The notes under the pieces were generated by a model. That model was not told where the DNA came from and made no database searches. It saw only the letters and a list, made by a program, of their open reading frames with translations. A program made the translations under genes and the position numbers. Positions 25,301 to 36,628 of a stretch of DNA of 64,000 bases are shown piece after piece. The stretch comes from Cordia subcordata (lineage: Eukaryota > Streptophyta > Magnoliopsida > Boraginales > Cordiaceae). Numbering within the stretch: position 1 is the stretch's first letter; each line of letters starts with the position of its first letter. Where the stretch lies: the NCBI GenBank assembly GCA_028554755.1, contig JAPTOF010000006.1, positions 3,962,501 to 4,026,500 on the forward strand, written 5' to 3'.

Positions 25301-26830
25301 ATAGTCATCAGAACGAGCAACCCAAGCATAAAGACCAGATTTCGCCCCACCACTTGCTTGCCAGTGCCTTTTACCATGATGATCAGCTTCATAAGCCTTC
25401 TCAAATGACATTGCATTGTTGAATCCCAACCAATCCCTACAGAATTCCACCACAGCGCTTCCCGAATGGCCCATGTAGTTCCATAGGGGACGCACTCTAG
25501 TTGGATTGAAACCTCTACTTATCAACTCATCTCTCAGCTTGGAACCACTCTCCCCAACATAGCGCCCCTCTTTCAATTCAGTCGGAAGATTGACAACAAT
25601 TCCAACCCATGGCCATACAAACATCTCATCGCGGTCATGTTCCTTGAGGAGATTGTCCTCAGCTGCAGGCTGAGGTGAACCAGCAACAACCATTATATCT
25701 TTTTCCAAGTATTTTGCCAGTGCAAGATGATTTGCCTTGTCCTTTTTAGTCCTCTTCTTCAAATTACACTTCCCAACACCACTTGCATGCTGCAAAAGGT
25801 CCTTATATCCAAAGTCACGCTTTCTTTTCTTCGGACAATAGGGACAAGTAAATGCCTCATCAGATATCTTAACAGGGCGATTACCGTTTTTCAGTTCTTC
25901 ATAAGATTTATCTTCATACTCCTCCATTTCGGAATCACTGATATCGGTGTCTGTTCCAGAATCTTGATCAACTGAACTCCCCATCAACTCTTTTTACAAC
26001 AAAAGACACCTTCAGAACAGAAGAATACAGATCAAGACACAGTCAATTCAACATTTTGAAAAGGGCAAAATGCAAACCCTTCTGCCTTGTTTCCTCAAAT
26101 AACAAGGTACAGTAGGATTTTACAATAAACTACCGCGAGACTTTTTTACATTTTTTTTAACAAAAAAGTAAATAAATAACAAAAGCCGAAAAAACCATTT
26201 TTGCTTCTTGTTCTCTATACTAAACCTTGACCAAGAACAAAATTTTCAGTTGCTAGATTCTCAGTCTCAACTGAAGTCATTTTCACTCGTAAAAGCACAC
26301 ATGCAAACACATTCCTGTTTCAAGAATCTGAATTTGCTAAAAAGAAAATTATCACAGCTGCAAAAACACTTTGGCGTCTGAAAATCAACAAGGAAAATTG
26401 TGAAAATTTAGCGAAAGTAAAATTATGATCACCTTAAAAAGATCCTTAAAAGGAAAAATATATTAGTTTAGCAGAATCAAGCTACATTGTCCTTTTAATA
26501 CCTTCAAACAACAAAAATGTACAATGCAAATAGCTAAAGGAACAGAAAAAGATCAAGAATACAAAACCCAAAAACACAATCAAATTGGATAAGACGTGCA
26601 TGCATGTCACTGATTTAACAACTAAGAAAAATCAAGCTAATAACACCCATATGAAAATTTTTACAGGGAAAATAACCCCAAAAAAAAAAAAAAAAAAGCT
26701 TAGAGAAAAATTACTCTGAGACAGATGGAAGCTTCTCGTTTTCTCCTTTTTGAACCTTGTTTTCTCCTCCCTTTTGACTGGAATGCAGAGGGCAGAGAAT
26801 TCTGTGTTCTTATTTGGACTAGGGTCTAGG
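22313..26830 (-). repeat. Segmental duplication, copy A (gene A and flanks)
   Basis: Coding exons, introns, the upstream leader and the 3' flank are all recognisably related to 32087-37410. Shared landmarks are the 3' flank GATATTTCCA, the 5' flank AAAAGACACCT, and the distal leader with GAATGCAGA plus TTTGGACTAGG. The duplication is direct, so the copies are in tandem orientation about 10 kb apart. Boundaries are approximate. Confidence 0.8.
22383..25984 (-). CDS. IDN2-like: Gene A: IDN2-like protein (zf-XS, XS, coiled coil, XH), 641 aa
   Basis: RNA-directed DNA methylation factor. XS domains of this family bind double-stranded RNA with 5' overhangs, and XH domains drive complex formation. 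Exons: 25066-25984, 24803-24984, 24110-24199, 23728-24012, 22978-23190 and 22383-22619. All have GT-AG borders and sum to 1926 nt in one open frame. A zf-XS finger lies at about 47-90 (TCPYCPKKRKRDF, LLQHASGVGKC, KANHLALAKYL). XS spans about 121-232 (FVWPWVGIVVNLP, GRYVGESGSKLRDEL, GFNPTRVRPLWNY, GHSGSAVVEF). A long coiled coil lies at about 245-490. XH covers about 493-641 (IGIKRMGELD, EWHPIKVKEIDG, NEYNPSGSYIISELWN). Length fits IDN2/FDM proteins (about 635-650). The wording is nearer IDN2 than FDM1-5, from memory only. Start: the ATG at 25984, directly after a TTG. Confidence 0.93.
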
Positions 26831-26836
26831 GGAGTT
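25985..26836 (-). promoter_or_regulatory. Upstream and leader region of gene A
   Basis: The region from the ATG to about 26830 is conserved with the matching region of gene B (36629-37410), including a distal block at about 26716-26830. This suggests a non-coding first exon there and an intron in the 5' UTR. The spacing is inferred from conservation. I cannot place the transcription start. Confidence 0.4.
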
Positions 26837-26837
26837 G

Positions 26838-27055
26838 GGGCTCGTTTGGTTGGTTTTTTTAAATGGTTTAAAAAAAATTCTGAAAAGTGTTCTTTTAAAA
26901 AATTAAAGGTTTTGGTTTTTTGAAAAAATTAAATTTGATTTTTTTTAAGTTTTAATTTTTTTGAAATAAAACAAAATATTTATTGCAAAAAAAATTATAT
27001 TCTGGTCAACAAAATATTGTTTCATCAAATTAATTCAAAAAGCCTTTTAGTTCGA
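26838..27055. mobile_element. Tourist-like MITE upstream of gene A
   Basis: Starts GGGCTCGTTTGGTTGG and continues with the family's T-rich, A-rich interior (TTTTGATTT, TTATTGCAAAAAAA). The right end is weak (CAAAAAGCC). Confidence 0.5.
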
Positions 27056-27073
27056 GGGTTGCCTTGGGGTTTG

Positions 27074-27280
27074 GGGCATGTTTGAATTGGTTTGTTTCTG
27101 ACAAATATTTTTTTTTCTCAAGGAACCATTTTTTGTAATAAGTATTTCGGTAGAAAAACTAAAACTCTTAAAAATATTCAAATTCAATTATTTTTAGAAG
27201 TTAAATTTTGATTTTCCAAAAAGCACTTATTAGAAAATTTATAAAAAAAATATGTTTTAAACAATCAATTTGAACGAGCC
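27074..27280. mobile_element. Second Tourist-like MITE, about 20 bp downstream of the first
   Basis: Left end GGGGCATGTTTGAATTGG; right end CAATTTGAACGAGCC. The interior has the family pattern, with AAAAAGCACTTATT. Two family members sit almost end to end here. Confidence 0.6.
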
Positions 27281-29453
27281 TTTATTTGGAAAACTCTTCA
27301 AATCACTAAAGTGTAGGGTTGGATTCTCTCGTAACATTTGTTACACATTATTTATCATAAAACATTAAGTAATTTTATTTGATAATTAAAAGTTAAAAAT
27401 AATTTAATTTAGTTTTTATTATCATTTATCGCTTATATTTGGCGACATAATTAGAATATCATATCTCCATGGGATATTATGAGATGATAGGCCATTAAGT
27501 AATTGACACCAAGTATTTTATTTTCTTTATTTTGTTAAAATTGTAAAGAATCTATCGTGTTTCGTAACTTGTTAATATTTTTATACTATAAACTTGTTAC
27601 AACTATGAAAATTGTTAACCCCTCCTGCCTATTGTATTTCTTGAGTGATAGTGAAATTGTGTTGGTTAATTTTGCTTAATGAAGTCACGAAAAATGTCAT
27701 GTAACTTTAAAATGTCCCATCAAGAACAAAATAAACAAATATTAATATAATGACTAATACAAATTTTCTCGTGATAAATAAAATACAAAATATTTTTACG
27801 CGATATTAGCATATTCTAGTTCTATAGTACTATGTCGCAGTGAATGAGAAAATGGTTAGCATAGTCGAGCACGAGACAAGGCCTTTGTCGCACTTTGATG
27901 CAAATATTAAATGTATTATATGTGTGACCTGTCATGCGTTTTGTCACGGCTTTTTTCTCGTTGACAATTTCGATTTACATTTTTTTAACGAGGAGGGGGA
28001 AAAAGATTCCTTCTTTTATTAGAGAACTTTGTCCTTTCTAAAAAAAAAAACAATTGAATTTGGTTTTTTCAAGTTAAAGAATATAAAGAAATAAGTAGTA
28101 AAGGAAAATGGGTGAAATAATTAAAAGTCCATTCTATTTTATTATTTACATCTCTAATATTTATAATGTCAAATATAATAATATTAGAGGTGATACAGTT
28201 ATTTTTAAAATTCTTAATTGTCGCTTTTTTTTTAATTGTTAAAATGAGTGTTTGTTTATTTTTTTATAGTTTACTTAGATATCATGTGACAATTAATGAT
28301 TTCCTTTTCAATTTTATGTTTTGTTTATTCTTTTAATAGTTAACATCATTTTTCTTTTTCTCAAAGAAAAGTTTTAAGCTCTTTTTTCCTTTACGATTTG
28401 ATGCTTGTGGTTAGTGTTTTCTTTTTTTTTCTTTTTTTCTTTTTTTCATTAATTAGTGCTTGGGTGGGATACCCGATGCCATGTAGCACACATGATTGTT
28501 TCAAATTTTTGGTATTATATTAATTTTCTTAAGAATAAATATTAATTTTTATCAATGACAAAACTCAAAAAAGTTTCAACAAATCTATACTTTCAACCTT
28601 TTTCTCTTAATCTCATTTATTTCCCATGCATAATAAATACTTCTACTAATAAAATTAATTCATTTTTAAACATATAAATACCTAAATTATATAGAATGTA
28701 GAATAGAAATATATATATATATATTTATTTATTTATTTATTTATTTATTTATAACCCCGAGGATCCACATACTAGTTTTATACCCAATGATAATTCAGAC
28801 CTATACATATTTTTAGTTATTCATTATCCTTTTCACTAAAATCAAAAGATTTTACATGATCACTATTGTAAAAGTAATGTGACTCCAAAACATGCGGAAA
28901 TGACATGGATAGACTACTGAAGACTTGAGAAATGAAGAAGTAAATTTGGAAAACGCAAATGCTGGGTATCGGAGCATGATACGCTCTAACGAGCTTTCTT
29001 CGATCCACTATAATGTAGAGCATTACAGTTCATCAAAAATTTAAACGGCCATTCATGTTATTAAAGAAGATAATAATAATAAATTCAGAATAATAAATAG
29101 GAAAATAAGAAATAGTACCTTAAAGATAAGATAAATATTCACGGATGTTATTGTAAGTTAAATTACAAAATTGTTTACAAAAGTATTTTTAAGATATATC
29201 TCGTAAGCTTCTTCTGTCTTCTGTGATTTCTGAGGCTCCTTATATAGACAATTTTAAGGTTTGGAGTCCTCAGATTTGAAGCAAAATTTAAATACAACTT
29301 TCTTCATACTTCAAATGTTTTGAATCCGGAGAATTATTTACATCGACTGTTTATGACAGCAAGACAACTAACATTAACAAAAGTATACATTATTACATAT
29401 CTTTATTTCAAATCAAACTTTTTATCTTTTGTCTTCTTCCCTATCAATTTGTC
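27281..29453. other. Intergenic region, 2.2 kb, AT-rich
   Basis: No supportable gene. It includes an (AT)n/(TTTA)n tract at about 28712-28752. A segment at about 28980-29040 (AACGAGCTTTCTTCGATCC) reads like a dispersed repeat, but I have no second copy in the window. No 5' LTR of the copia relic that follows was found. Confidence 0.5.
28712..28752. repeat. (AT)n followed by (TTTA)n simple repeat
   Basis: A TA run passes directly into about seven TTTA units. Confidence 0.85.
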
Positions 29454-30722
29454 TTGGATTATTTTCCTTTTCCTGATTTATTCGCAACGGACCTTTCAAC
29501 GTGTCTTCCATTTAATCAAACACATCATCCAGAATATAACTTCCATCCTGCATCTATTTGGAGTTTTGCTCTTCAAACCGCTATCTATTTGATAAATCGC
29601 ATGGCAACCCCTGTTCTTGATTTTCAGTCTCCGTATGAGAAGCTCTCTAATCAGTCCCCAAATTATGACAAGCTGCGTACTTTTGGCTGCCTTTGTTACC
29701 CGTGGTCGAGGCCCTATTCGAAAAACAAGCTCAAACCAAGGTCAGTTCCGTGTCTCTTCTTGGGATATTCCAAACTTTCGTGATGCCTTATATATTGTTT
29801 TGATCCTCAAAATAATAAGCTATTTATTTATCGTCATGTGCGTTTTGTAGAAAGATCAATTTCCCTCTACCCCTGCGTCGTGGTCTAGCATGAGCACTCA
29901 GTAGATCATTCAGATAATGTGTCTGCACCTTTCATCATTCAGCAAGCACAGCCAAGCTCCACCGACTTGGCCTCTTCATCTATTGACAATTTGGTGAACC
30001 AAATACCATTCCAGATAAAGGCTTTCATCAACGGCCAGGGTTGGACTTTAACGAAACTTTTAGCCCTGTGATAAACGGGACCCTACTTTCCCTAGCAGTA
30101 TCACAGGGTTGGCAGCTCAATCAGCTTGACATCAATAATGCTTTTTTACATGGCCACTTAACCGAGGAGGTTTACATGAGTCAACCTCTGGAATTTATTG
30201 ATCAGCAATTGCCAAACCGTGTTTACCGCTTAAACAATCCCCTTTATGGGTTGAAACAAGCACCCAGGACCTGGTTTCTTGAGTTAAAAGAACTTCATTT
30301 TATCACTGGGGTTCTGCTCCACTCGTTCTGATTCTTCACTTTTGTTTACTGTGCTAATGACAAGCTGGTTTACATCCTTGTTTAACAGGTAATATCTCTC
30401 AACAAGTCCGCCGCACTATTGACGCCATTTCAAACAAATTTTCAGTCAAAGATTTGGGATGCCTTTCATATTTTATTGGTGTTGAAGTACTACCTCACAA
30501 GCATGGTATTTTCTTGAGCCAAAGGAATTATACGCATGACCTGTTGGAAAATTTTGGGATGCAAGATGCCAAGGCTATTCAAACGCCACTCAGTGCTGCA
30601 ACACCATTAAACTAGCGAAATACCGATCAGCCTTCTGAAGATTGTGCGAAGTATAGGAGCTTGGTCCGGGGGCTGCAATATTTGTCTGTTACAAGGCCGG
30701 ACATAGCTTATGCAACAAAAAA

Positions 30723-30838
30723 GAGGGTGTTTGGCTTTGCTTATTTTTGACTTGTAAGCACCAAATAGTAAAAAATATATAAAAGAGTGCTCTTTTTAAG
30801 TACTTATAAGACACTAAATAAGCAAAGCCAAACACCCT
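30723..30838. mobile_element. 116-bp MITE inside the copia reverse transcriptase
   Basis: Perfect terminal inverted repeats of about 24 bp: GAGGGTGTTTGGCTTTGCTT at the left, its inverse at the right. Very compact, non-coding, and inserted after the codons for DIAYATK. The target duplication is not obvious. Confidence 0.85.
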
Positions 30839-30843
30839 CTAGT

Positions 30844-31112
30844 AGTGTGTTTGGAATAATCTTATTTTAAGATATTTATCCTATTGAAATTTAAAGACAT
30901 CTTAGAAGATTTAAGATATCTTATTATATACACCATGTATTCTATAGTTATAAAAAATAAGATATAAATAATTGCTTATTTGTTATAAGATAAAAAGTAT
31001 GGTTTTGTTTTAAATTTTCATAGGATATATGATAAGATTTCTTAAATCTTATAAAATTTATCCTTATTTTAATAGGATAAGTATCTTAAAATAAGACTGT
31101 AACAAACAGAGC
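30844..31112. mobile_element. Second MITE (about 270 bp) adjacent to the first
   Basis: The ends are inverted and contain the shared core TCTTATTTTAAGATA. The left outer end has GTGTGTTTGGAATAA and the right, inverted, CTCTGTTTGTTACAG. Copia reading resumes immediately afterwards with RFSQFMHNPQ at 31115, so the two MITEs together account for the whole interruption. Confidence 0.75.
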
Positions 31113-32140
31113 ATAGGTTCTCCCAATTTATGCACAATCCTCAAGTGTCTCACTGGTTGGCAGCGAAATGCACCCTCTGCTATCTCAAAGGGACGGCGCA
31201 TTATGGGCTGATTTTAAAGAAAAATTCGTTCATGACACTTGCAGCTTTTTCTGATGCAGATTGGCCTCGAAACAAGGACGACTTCGTGTCAACTTCAGCC
31301 TATATCATTTTTCTGGGATCTAATCCCATTTCCTGGTGCTCAAAGAAGCAACATACAATTGTCAGATCATCCATTAAGGCGGAGTACAGATCAGTTGCCT
31401 CAACTACAATAGAACTTACCTGGCTTACAAACTTGCTTCATGAACTATACATGCCGCTGCATGAACCACCGAGGCTGTTGTGTGACAATATTGGAGCCAC
31501 GTATCTTTGCGCTAATCCTGGTTCTCATTCCAGGATGAAACATCTAGCACTCGATTATCATTTTGTTCGGGACAAGGTGCAAGAAGGGTCTTTACAAATC
31601 ATGCAAGCGTCCACTGAAAGTCAATTGGCAGATGCACTCATGAAGCCTTTGTCCAAACAAAAGCTCGTCCAGCTAAGGTCCAAGATGGCTGTTGCCGATG
31701 GCACCATCCTCCTGTGGGGGCATATTAGAATAGATTCGTCACCCGTGACAACTATTCAAAATACACAGTGATAGCATTAGATGATTTGATGTAATCTTGT
31801 TGTTAGTCTGATATACCTTATCATGTAGCCCCTTGTGTATATATTGTGTACTCATTTGCTACAATAATAATTAATCATCATTTTCCCAACTCTCGTAGAC
31901 TTCTTAGTGGACTAGGCAATTTGCGAGCTGATTCTGAAAGTAATATTCCAAGAGAACTTCCTTGTATTCTCCTTTGTGGATCAATCCCAATCTGGGGCCG
32001 GTTATGTTGTGTTTCTCTGGTCTTTAATATATAAATTTCTTCTTTCGACAAAAAGAAGAAGTAATAATAAGTTTCTAGACACAGGGACATTGAGTTTGGG
32101 CATCTAACCCATTGATAAAGTTGCTGATATTTCCAACCAA

Positions 32141-35100
32141 TCATTTTATCCCTCTCTTTTCCCTGTACTTTTTCCATTTCTTGAGTATGTAGCCAACCCC
32201 TTCCTGCAAAGTTGCTTTTCTACCTGCTTGGTAGTTCCACAGCTCTGAAATGATGTAACTTCCACTTGGATTATATTCATTTATCTCAATCAAAGCTGTT
32301 GTCACAGCTTTGTATACTTCATCCCCATAATTTGTCTTTAGCTCCTTCAGCTTGCCATCTTCTTCAACTATTACTGCCTGAAGAAGCAATATTGGAAAGT
32401 GAAAATTATAAAATTTGTGACGAATATATAATCATGTTGATTAGAAACCAATTTCTAGATCAAACCAATTGAGATTCCACCTAGGGTCTAATTAACATAT
32501 CCAAAAGAATTGTCAATAGGTCTTAAAGAACCATTTTGTGCGCCCTTTACACTATACTTTCACTACACTGAGCATCCACAGGGCTGGCAGACGGGTTGCG
32601 GGGGAACTAACTGAAGCATGAGCTTCGATGCTAAAGTTCGGTGCCACCAAAGTAATCCGCTTTTGGTTTGCAATAACATTTTATTTTTCAGGTGACAAGA
32701 AATTTTGAGGCAGCAGATAAATGCAAGGTAGAACTGCCCAATTGAGTCTCTAGTACATACAATAGCACAGCAGAAGGCAGAAACAGAGGGAAATGACAGA
32801 TGAGAAAAGACTAGGGACTTGTATTAATGCCTAGTTCATATGATCAATTCCAGTATGCAATATCATGCTTCCATCATAGAAAAATTATAGATTTGTCATG
32901 TTTTGCATACCTGAAGTCTTCCATTGATCTCTTTCACTTTAATTGGGTGCCATTCTGGATCCCTAAGGTACTCTTCCCACAAGAAGCATAACTCAGATGC
33001 CCTTTCATCTGCTGTTTTATCCACATTGTACTTCTTCCTCATTGCTTCATGAAATGGTTGGCTGTCCAGCTCTCCCATTCTTTTAATACCAATATAAGCA
33101 GAACCTGGATATTCTTTTAAGCCCTGCAATGGCACATTGGTTAAACTGTTGCACAAACTTGCGAGGAGAGGAGGGAGGAAAAGAGTCAATACCATGTCGA
33201 AATATAGGACTCATTTGGATTGATTTTCTTTAAAAGCTTTCTTTTTAATTTTTGGAAAAAAAAAAAAAGGTTGTTTTGAAAAGTTAAAATTTCTTCCTTC
33301 TAGAGAAAAGCTGAATTTGAGCTTTTCTTTGAGTTTCAACTTTTTTCAAAACCAAGCCAAGTACTTAGCGCAAAAAGAATGTGCTTTTTCATGAAAAAGA
33401 TCCAATCGAAACACCTATAGACCAACTGCCATGAAAGCATTCCCATAGTCATCAACTTATGATACACACACTTCAAAAATTCAAATCCATAATTACTCTT
33501 CCCATCAACACCCCCCCCCCAAATCCCCGAGAAAAGAAATGAGCAAAAGAAAAGGCACAAACAGGAAAAGGATCAATACTCATTTTACATTTGTTAAGCT
33601 CAATGGGTGCCAGAAAGCAAGCAGAAAATAACAAAGAAAGGACAAGAAGCTCAATTCTTACATTTTTCGTTTTACTGTTACAGTATGCTACCACCGATTT
33701 AAGAGAGCTTACAGAAGGATAAATTCCTACACAATTACACAAACTTACAACAGAATAAATATTACTGGAGATCCTCTTCCATTTCCGACTACGAAATTGT
33801 ACACTAACCACCATCCCCAGCAAAAATAAGAACTAGACGAACTTTATGGAGGGAAAGAGTAAAGAAACTAGAAAAAATGGAACACCATGATCACTTACAT
33901 TAATCAATTCTTTACGAACATCCTGCAGCTCATCATTGCTCTTGTGCACCTTCAATATTAAAGTTTGATTTAAGGCTTTTTGGTGTTCAAGTTCTCCTTC
34001 CTTTTCTCTCAAGTGTTGCTGTAGTACCTCCACAATTTCTAGAAGTTCCAGATTTTCATCTCCCAAGTGCTTCATAACATTTAATGTCCCTCTTAATCTC
34101 TCAATCTCTAGCTCTACAGCTTGCTTTGCATCCAGTTGTCTCTCCAGTTGAATAATTCTCTTGTTGAGTTCTTCAATTTGCTTCTGAAATCAATATATTA
34201 TGAACATAGGATTCATAAGGTAAGGAACACTGCATTATACAGAAATACGCCCAACTATTACATGGAGCAAAGGAAATGAACACACCTTCTGTTCTTCAGC
34301 CAATTTCATCATTTTTGCATCAACCTTCCTTTGTTGTTCGGCTGCAGCTTGAAGTAAACTATTTTTCTTAGCATTCTGAGACAAATTAATAATATTGTCA
34401 TCAACTAATTTGAGATTATGAAAGTAAAAATTAGGAGAAATTCATATAGCTTCAAACCATAAATGCTATTGCAAAATACAGATAAACAAAATTAATGATA
34501 TGTCATTTTGCTGTCAAAATTGTTTTGAAATAATTTGGCAAAATTTATAAGGCACTGGTGTAGAAGAGGCGACCGGGTTACTGAAGTCAAAAGCAATTTC
34601 CGAGAAAAAGAAATATCGTCTGAAGAAAGAGATAAATGAGACAGAGAATGAAGAACTCATATTATTAGAAAATCAAGTAAGACATGAAGTCAAATTATTT
34701 TTGTGATCAAGTACCTGGAGAGTGATTATATAATATAGTCAACTTCAAGAATCTTACATAGTGGATGTTAGATTTGAATTATGAAACTTGAGATGGTCTA
34801 TTTGATTATTAACAACAATATCTAGAGAGGAGGTTCATTGTCTTTATTCGTTTCCTTTAAGACACATTTAGCAAAGAGTGTATACTGTATAGTCATTATG
34901 AACACAGAAAACCGTGGTCTCACAGATGAGGATAGCCTTCTTCAGGAAATACTTGTATCAGACAATAAGGGTTTATTACTGAATAAGACATGAAAAGATT
35001 TACTGTTCAAGCTCTTCTGACAGCTTTCTTCTTTCCTGTTCATTTTGCAGTTTACGTCTTTCCAGCTCTTCACCCTTGAGCTCAAGCTCTTTCTTTTGGA

Positions 35101-36628
35101 TTTCCAACTGCATCTTCATCTTTTCATGATAATCCAATATCTTCTGAGAATGTTCACGTGCATTTGACTGGATCTTTTTCATCTCTATTTTGTGTGAGCA
35201 ACAGGGTTAAACTAATATAATAGATAAACCAGATTTTTTCAGTTGATATCACTAACCTTCACTGTAAGCTTGATAAAGTTTGTCTTTCTCCTCAATTGAC
35301 TGGCTCAGAGACTCTGATGTCTTCTCAAGTTTGTTCTTAATCTCTTCCAAGTGCATTTTCTCAACCTCAATGACATTTGTCAAGTAAAGTACAAGCTTAT
35401 TTGTCTTCCGAGCTTCTTCTTCCATTATATCGGCTATTGTTCTAAGATCTCCGATCTTACGGAGATGTTCTCCAATAATATTGTTAGACTTATAGTCATC
35501 AAAACGAGCAACCCAAGCATAAAGACCAGATTTTGCACTGCCACTACTTGCTTGCCAATTCCTCTTACCACGATGATCAGCCTCATAAGCCTTCTCAAAT
35601 GACATGGCATTGTTGAATCCAGACCAATCTTTACAGAATTCCACGACAGCACTTCCTGAATGGCCCAGGTCATTCCATAGAGGACGCGCTCTTGTTGGAT
35701 TAAAACCTCTGCTAATCAACTCATCTCTCAACTTCGAACCACTTTGCCCCACATAGCGCCCCTCTTTCAATTTAGTTGGAAGATTGACAACAATTACAAC
35801 CCATGGCCAGACAAACATCTCATCACGGTCATGTTCCAAGAGGGGATTATTCTTTGCTGCAAGCTGAGATGAACCAGCAACAAAAACTATGTCTTTTTCC
35901 AAGTATTTTGCAAGTGTGAAAAGATTTGCCTTGTTCCCTAAGGTCCTCTTCTTGGAATTACGCTTCCCAATTCCACTTGGAGGCTTGAAGAGTTCCTTGT
36001 ATTGGAAATCACGCTTTTCTTTCTTTGGACAAGAATGGCAAGTGCATGCCTCACCAGATATATTAACAGGGTGATTACCATTTTTTAGTTCTTCATAAGA
36101 TTTATCTTCAGCTACATCTTTTTCCAAATATTTTGCAAGTGCAAGATGATTTGCCTTGTCCCTTATGGTCCTCTTCTTCAAATTACACTTCCCAACTCCA
36201 CTTGCATGCTGCAATAGTTCCAGATATCGGAACTCACGCTTTCTTTTCTTTGGACAATAGGGGCAAGTGTATGTTTCATCAGATACTCTAACACGGTGAT
36301 TACCATTTCTTAGTTCCTCATAAGATATATTTTCATATACATCTATTGCCAAGTATCTTGCAAGTGCGAGATGATTTGCCTTGTCCTTTTTGGTCCTCTT
36401 CTTGGAATTACACTTCCCAACTCCACTTGCATGCTGCAATAGTTCCAGATATCGGAACTCACGCTTTCTTTTCTTTGGACAATAGGGACAAGTGTATGCC
36501 TTGTCAGACAACCTAACAGGGTGAAAACCATTTTTAAGTTCTTGATAAGATTTATCTTCATGCTCCTCCATTCTGGATTCGCTTATATCAGTGTCTTGTC
36601 CAGAATCTTGATCGGCTGAACTCGCCAT
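32141..36628 (-). pseudogene. Gene B: IDN2-like paralogue with three zf-XS units and a frame-breaking deletion
   Basis: Exons by homology with gene A: 35257-36628, 35004-35184, 34286-34375, 33899-34183, 32911-33123 and 32141-32377. Exon 1 encodes three 75-residue finger units (about 47-90, 122-165, 197-240), then XS (FVWPWVVIVVNLP, GHSGSAVVEF) and the start of the coiled coil. XH is complete in the last two exons. Exon 2 is 181 nt against 182 in gene A: one T is missing at the donor (35003-35005), so the sequence reads GAACA before GTAAAT. With standard splicing, the frame shifts and stops about 21 codons into exon 3, losing the rest of the coiled coil and XH. With intron retention, a TAA follows at once. 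An alternative acceptor (TAG) 17 nt into exon 3 would keep the frame. It is therefore either a truncated protein, a rescued splice form, or a young pseudogene. All other exons are open. Confidence 0.8.
33208..33415. mobile_element. Tourist-like MITE in intron 4 of gene B
   Basis: Left end GACTCATTTGGATTG, right end CCAATCGAAACACC. It is flanked by TATAG on both sides (33203-33207 and 33416-33420). Gene A has the uninterrupted site at about 23262-23280 (AAATATAG then ATAACC), so the insertion postdates the A/B duplication. Confidence 0.8.

Larger units (their letters stand above)
29500..31880 (+). mobile_element. Truncated, decayed Ty1/copia retrotransposon
   Basis: A relic reading in the usual copia order. 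The integrase C-terminus is at about 29550-29790 (LQTAIYLINRM, SPYEKL, LRTFGCLCYPW, PCLFLGYS). The reverse transcriptase segments are at 30020-30300 (FNETFSPV, QLDINNAFLHG, YGLKQAPRTW) and 30395-30720 (KDLGCLSYFIGVEV, TRPDIAYA). RNase H is at 31130-31700 (YLKGT, FSDADW, KAEYRSVA, LLCDN, KHLALDYHFVRD, ADALMKPL). Gag, protease and the integrase core are missing, as is the connector before reverse transcriptase, and the YVDD box region is broken. There are in-frame stops and shifts. A G-rich tract at about 31713-31720 is followed by a probable 3' LTR remnant to about 31880. No 5' LTR was found. Two MITEs interrupt the copy at 30723-31112. Confidence 0.9.

Noticed and set aside
25727..25975. Plus-strand open frame antisense to gene A exon 1
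   Set aside because: Shadow of the zinc-finger coding region.
29100..29300. Possible 5' LTR of the copia relic
   Set aside because: No similarity to the 3' LTR remnant at 31720-31880 could be seen.
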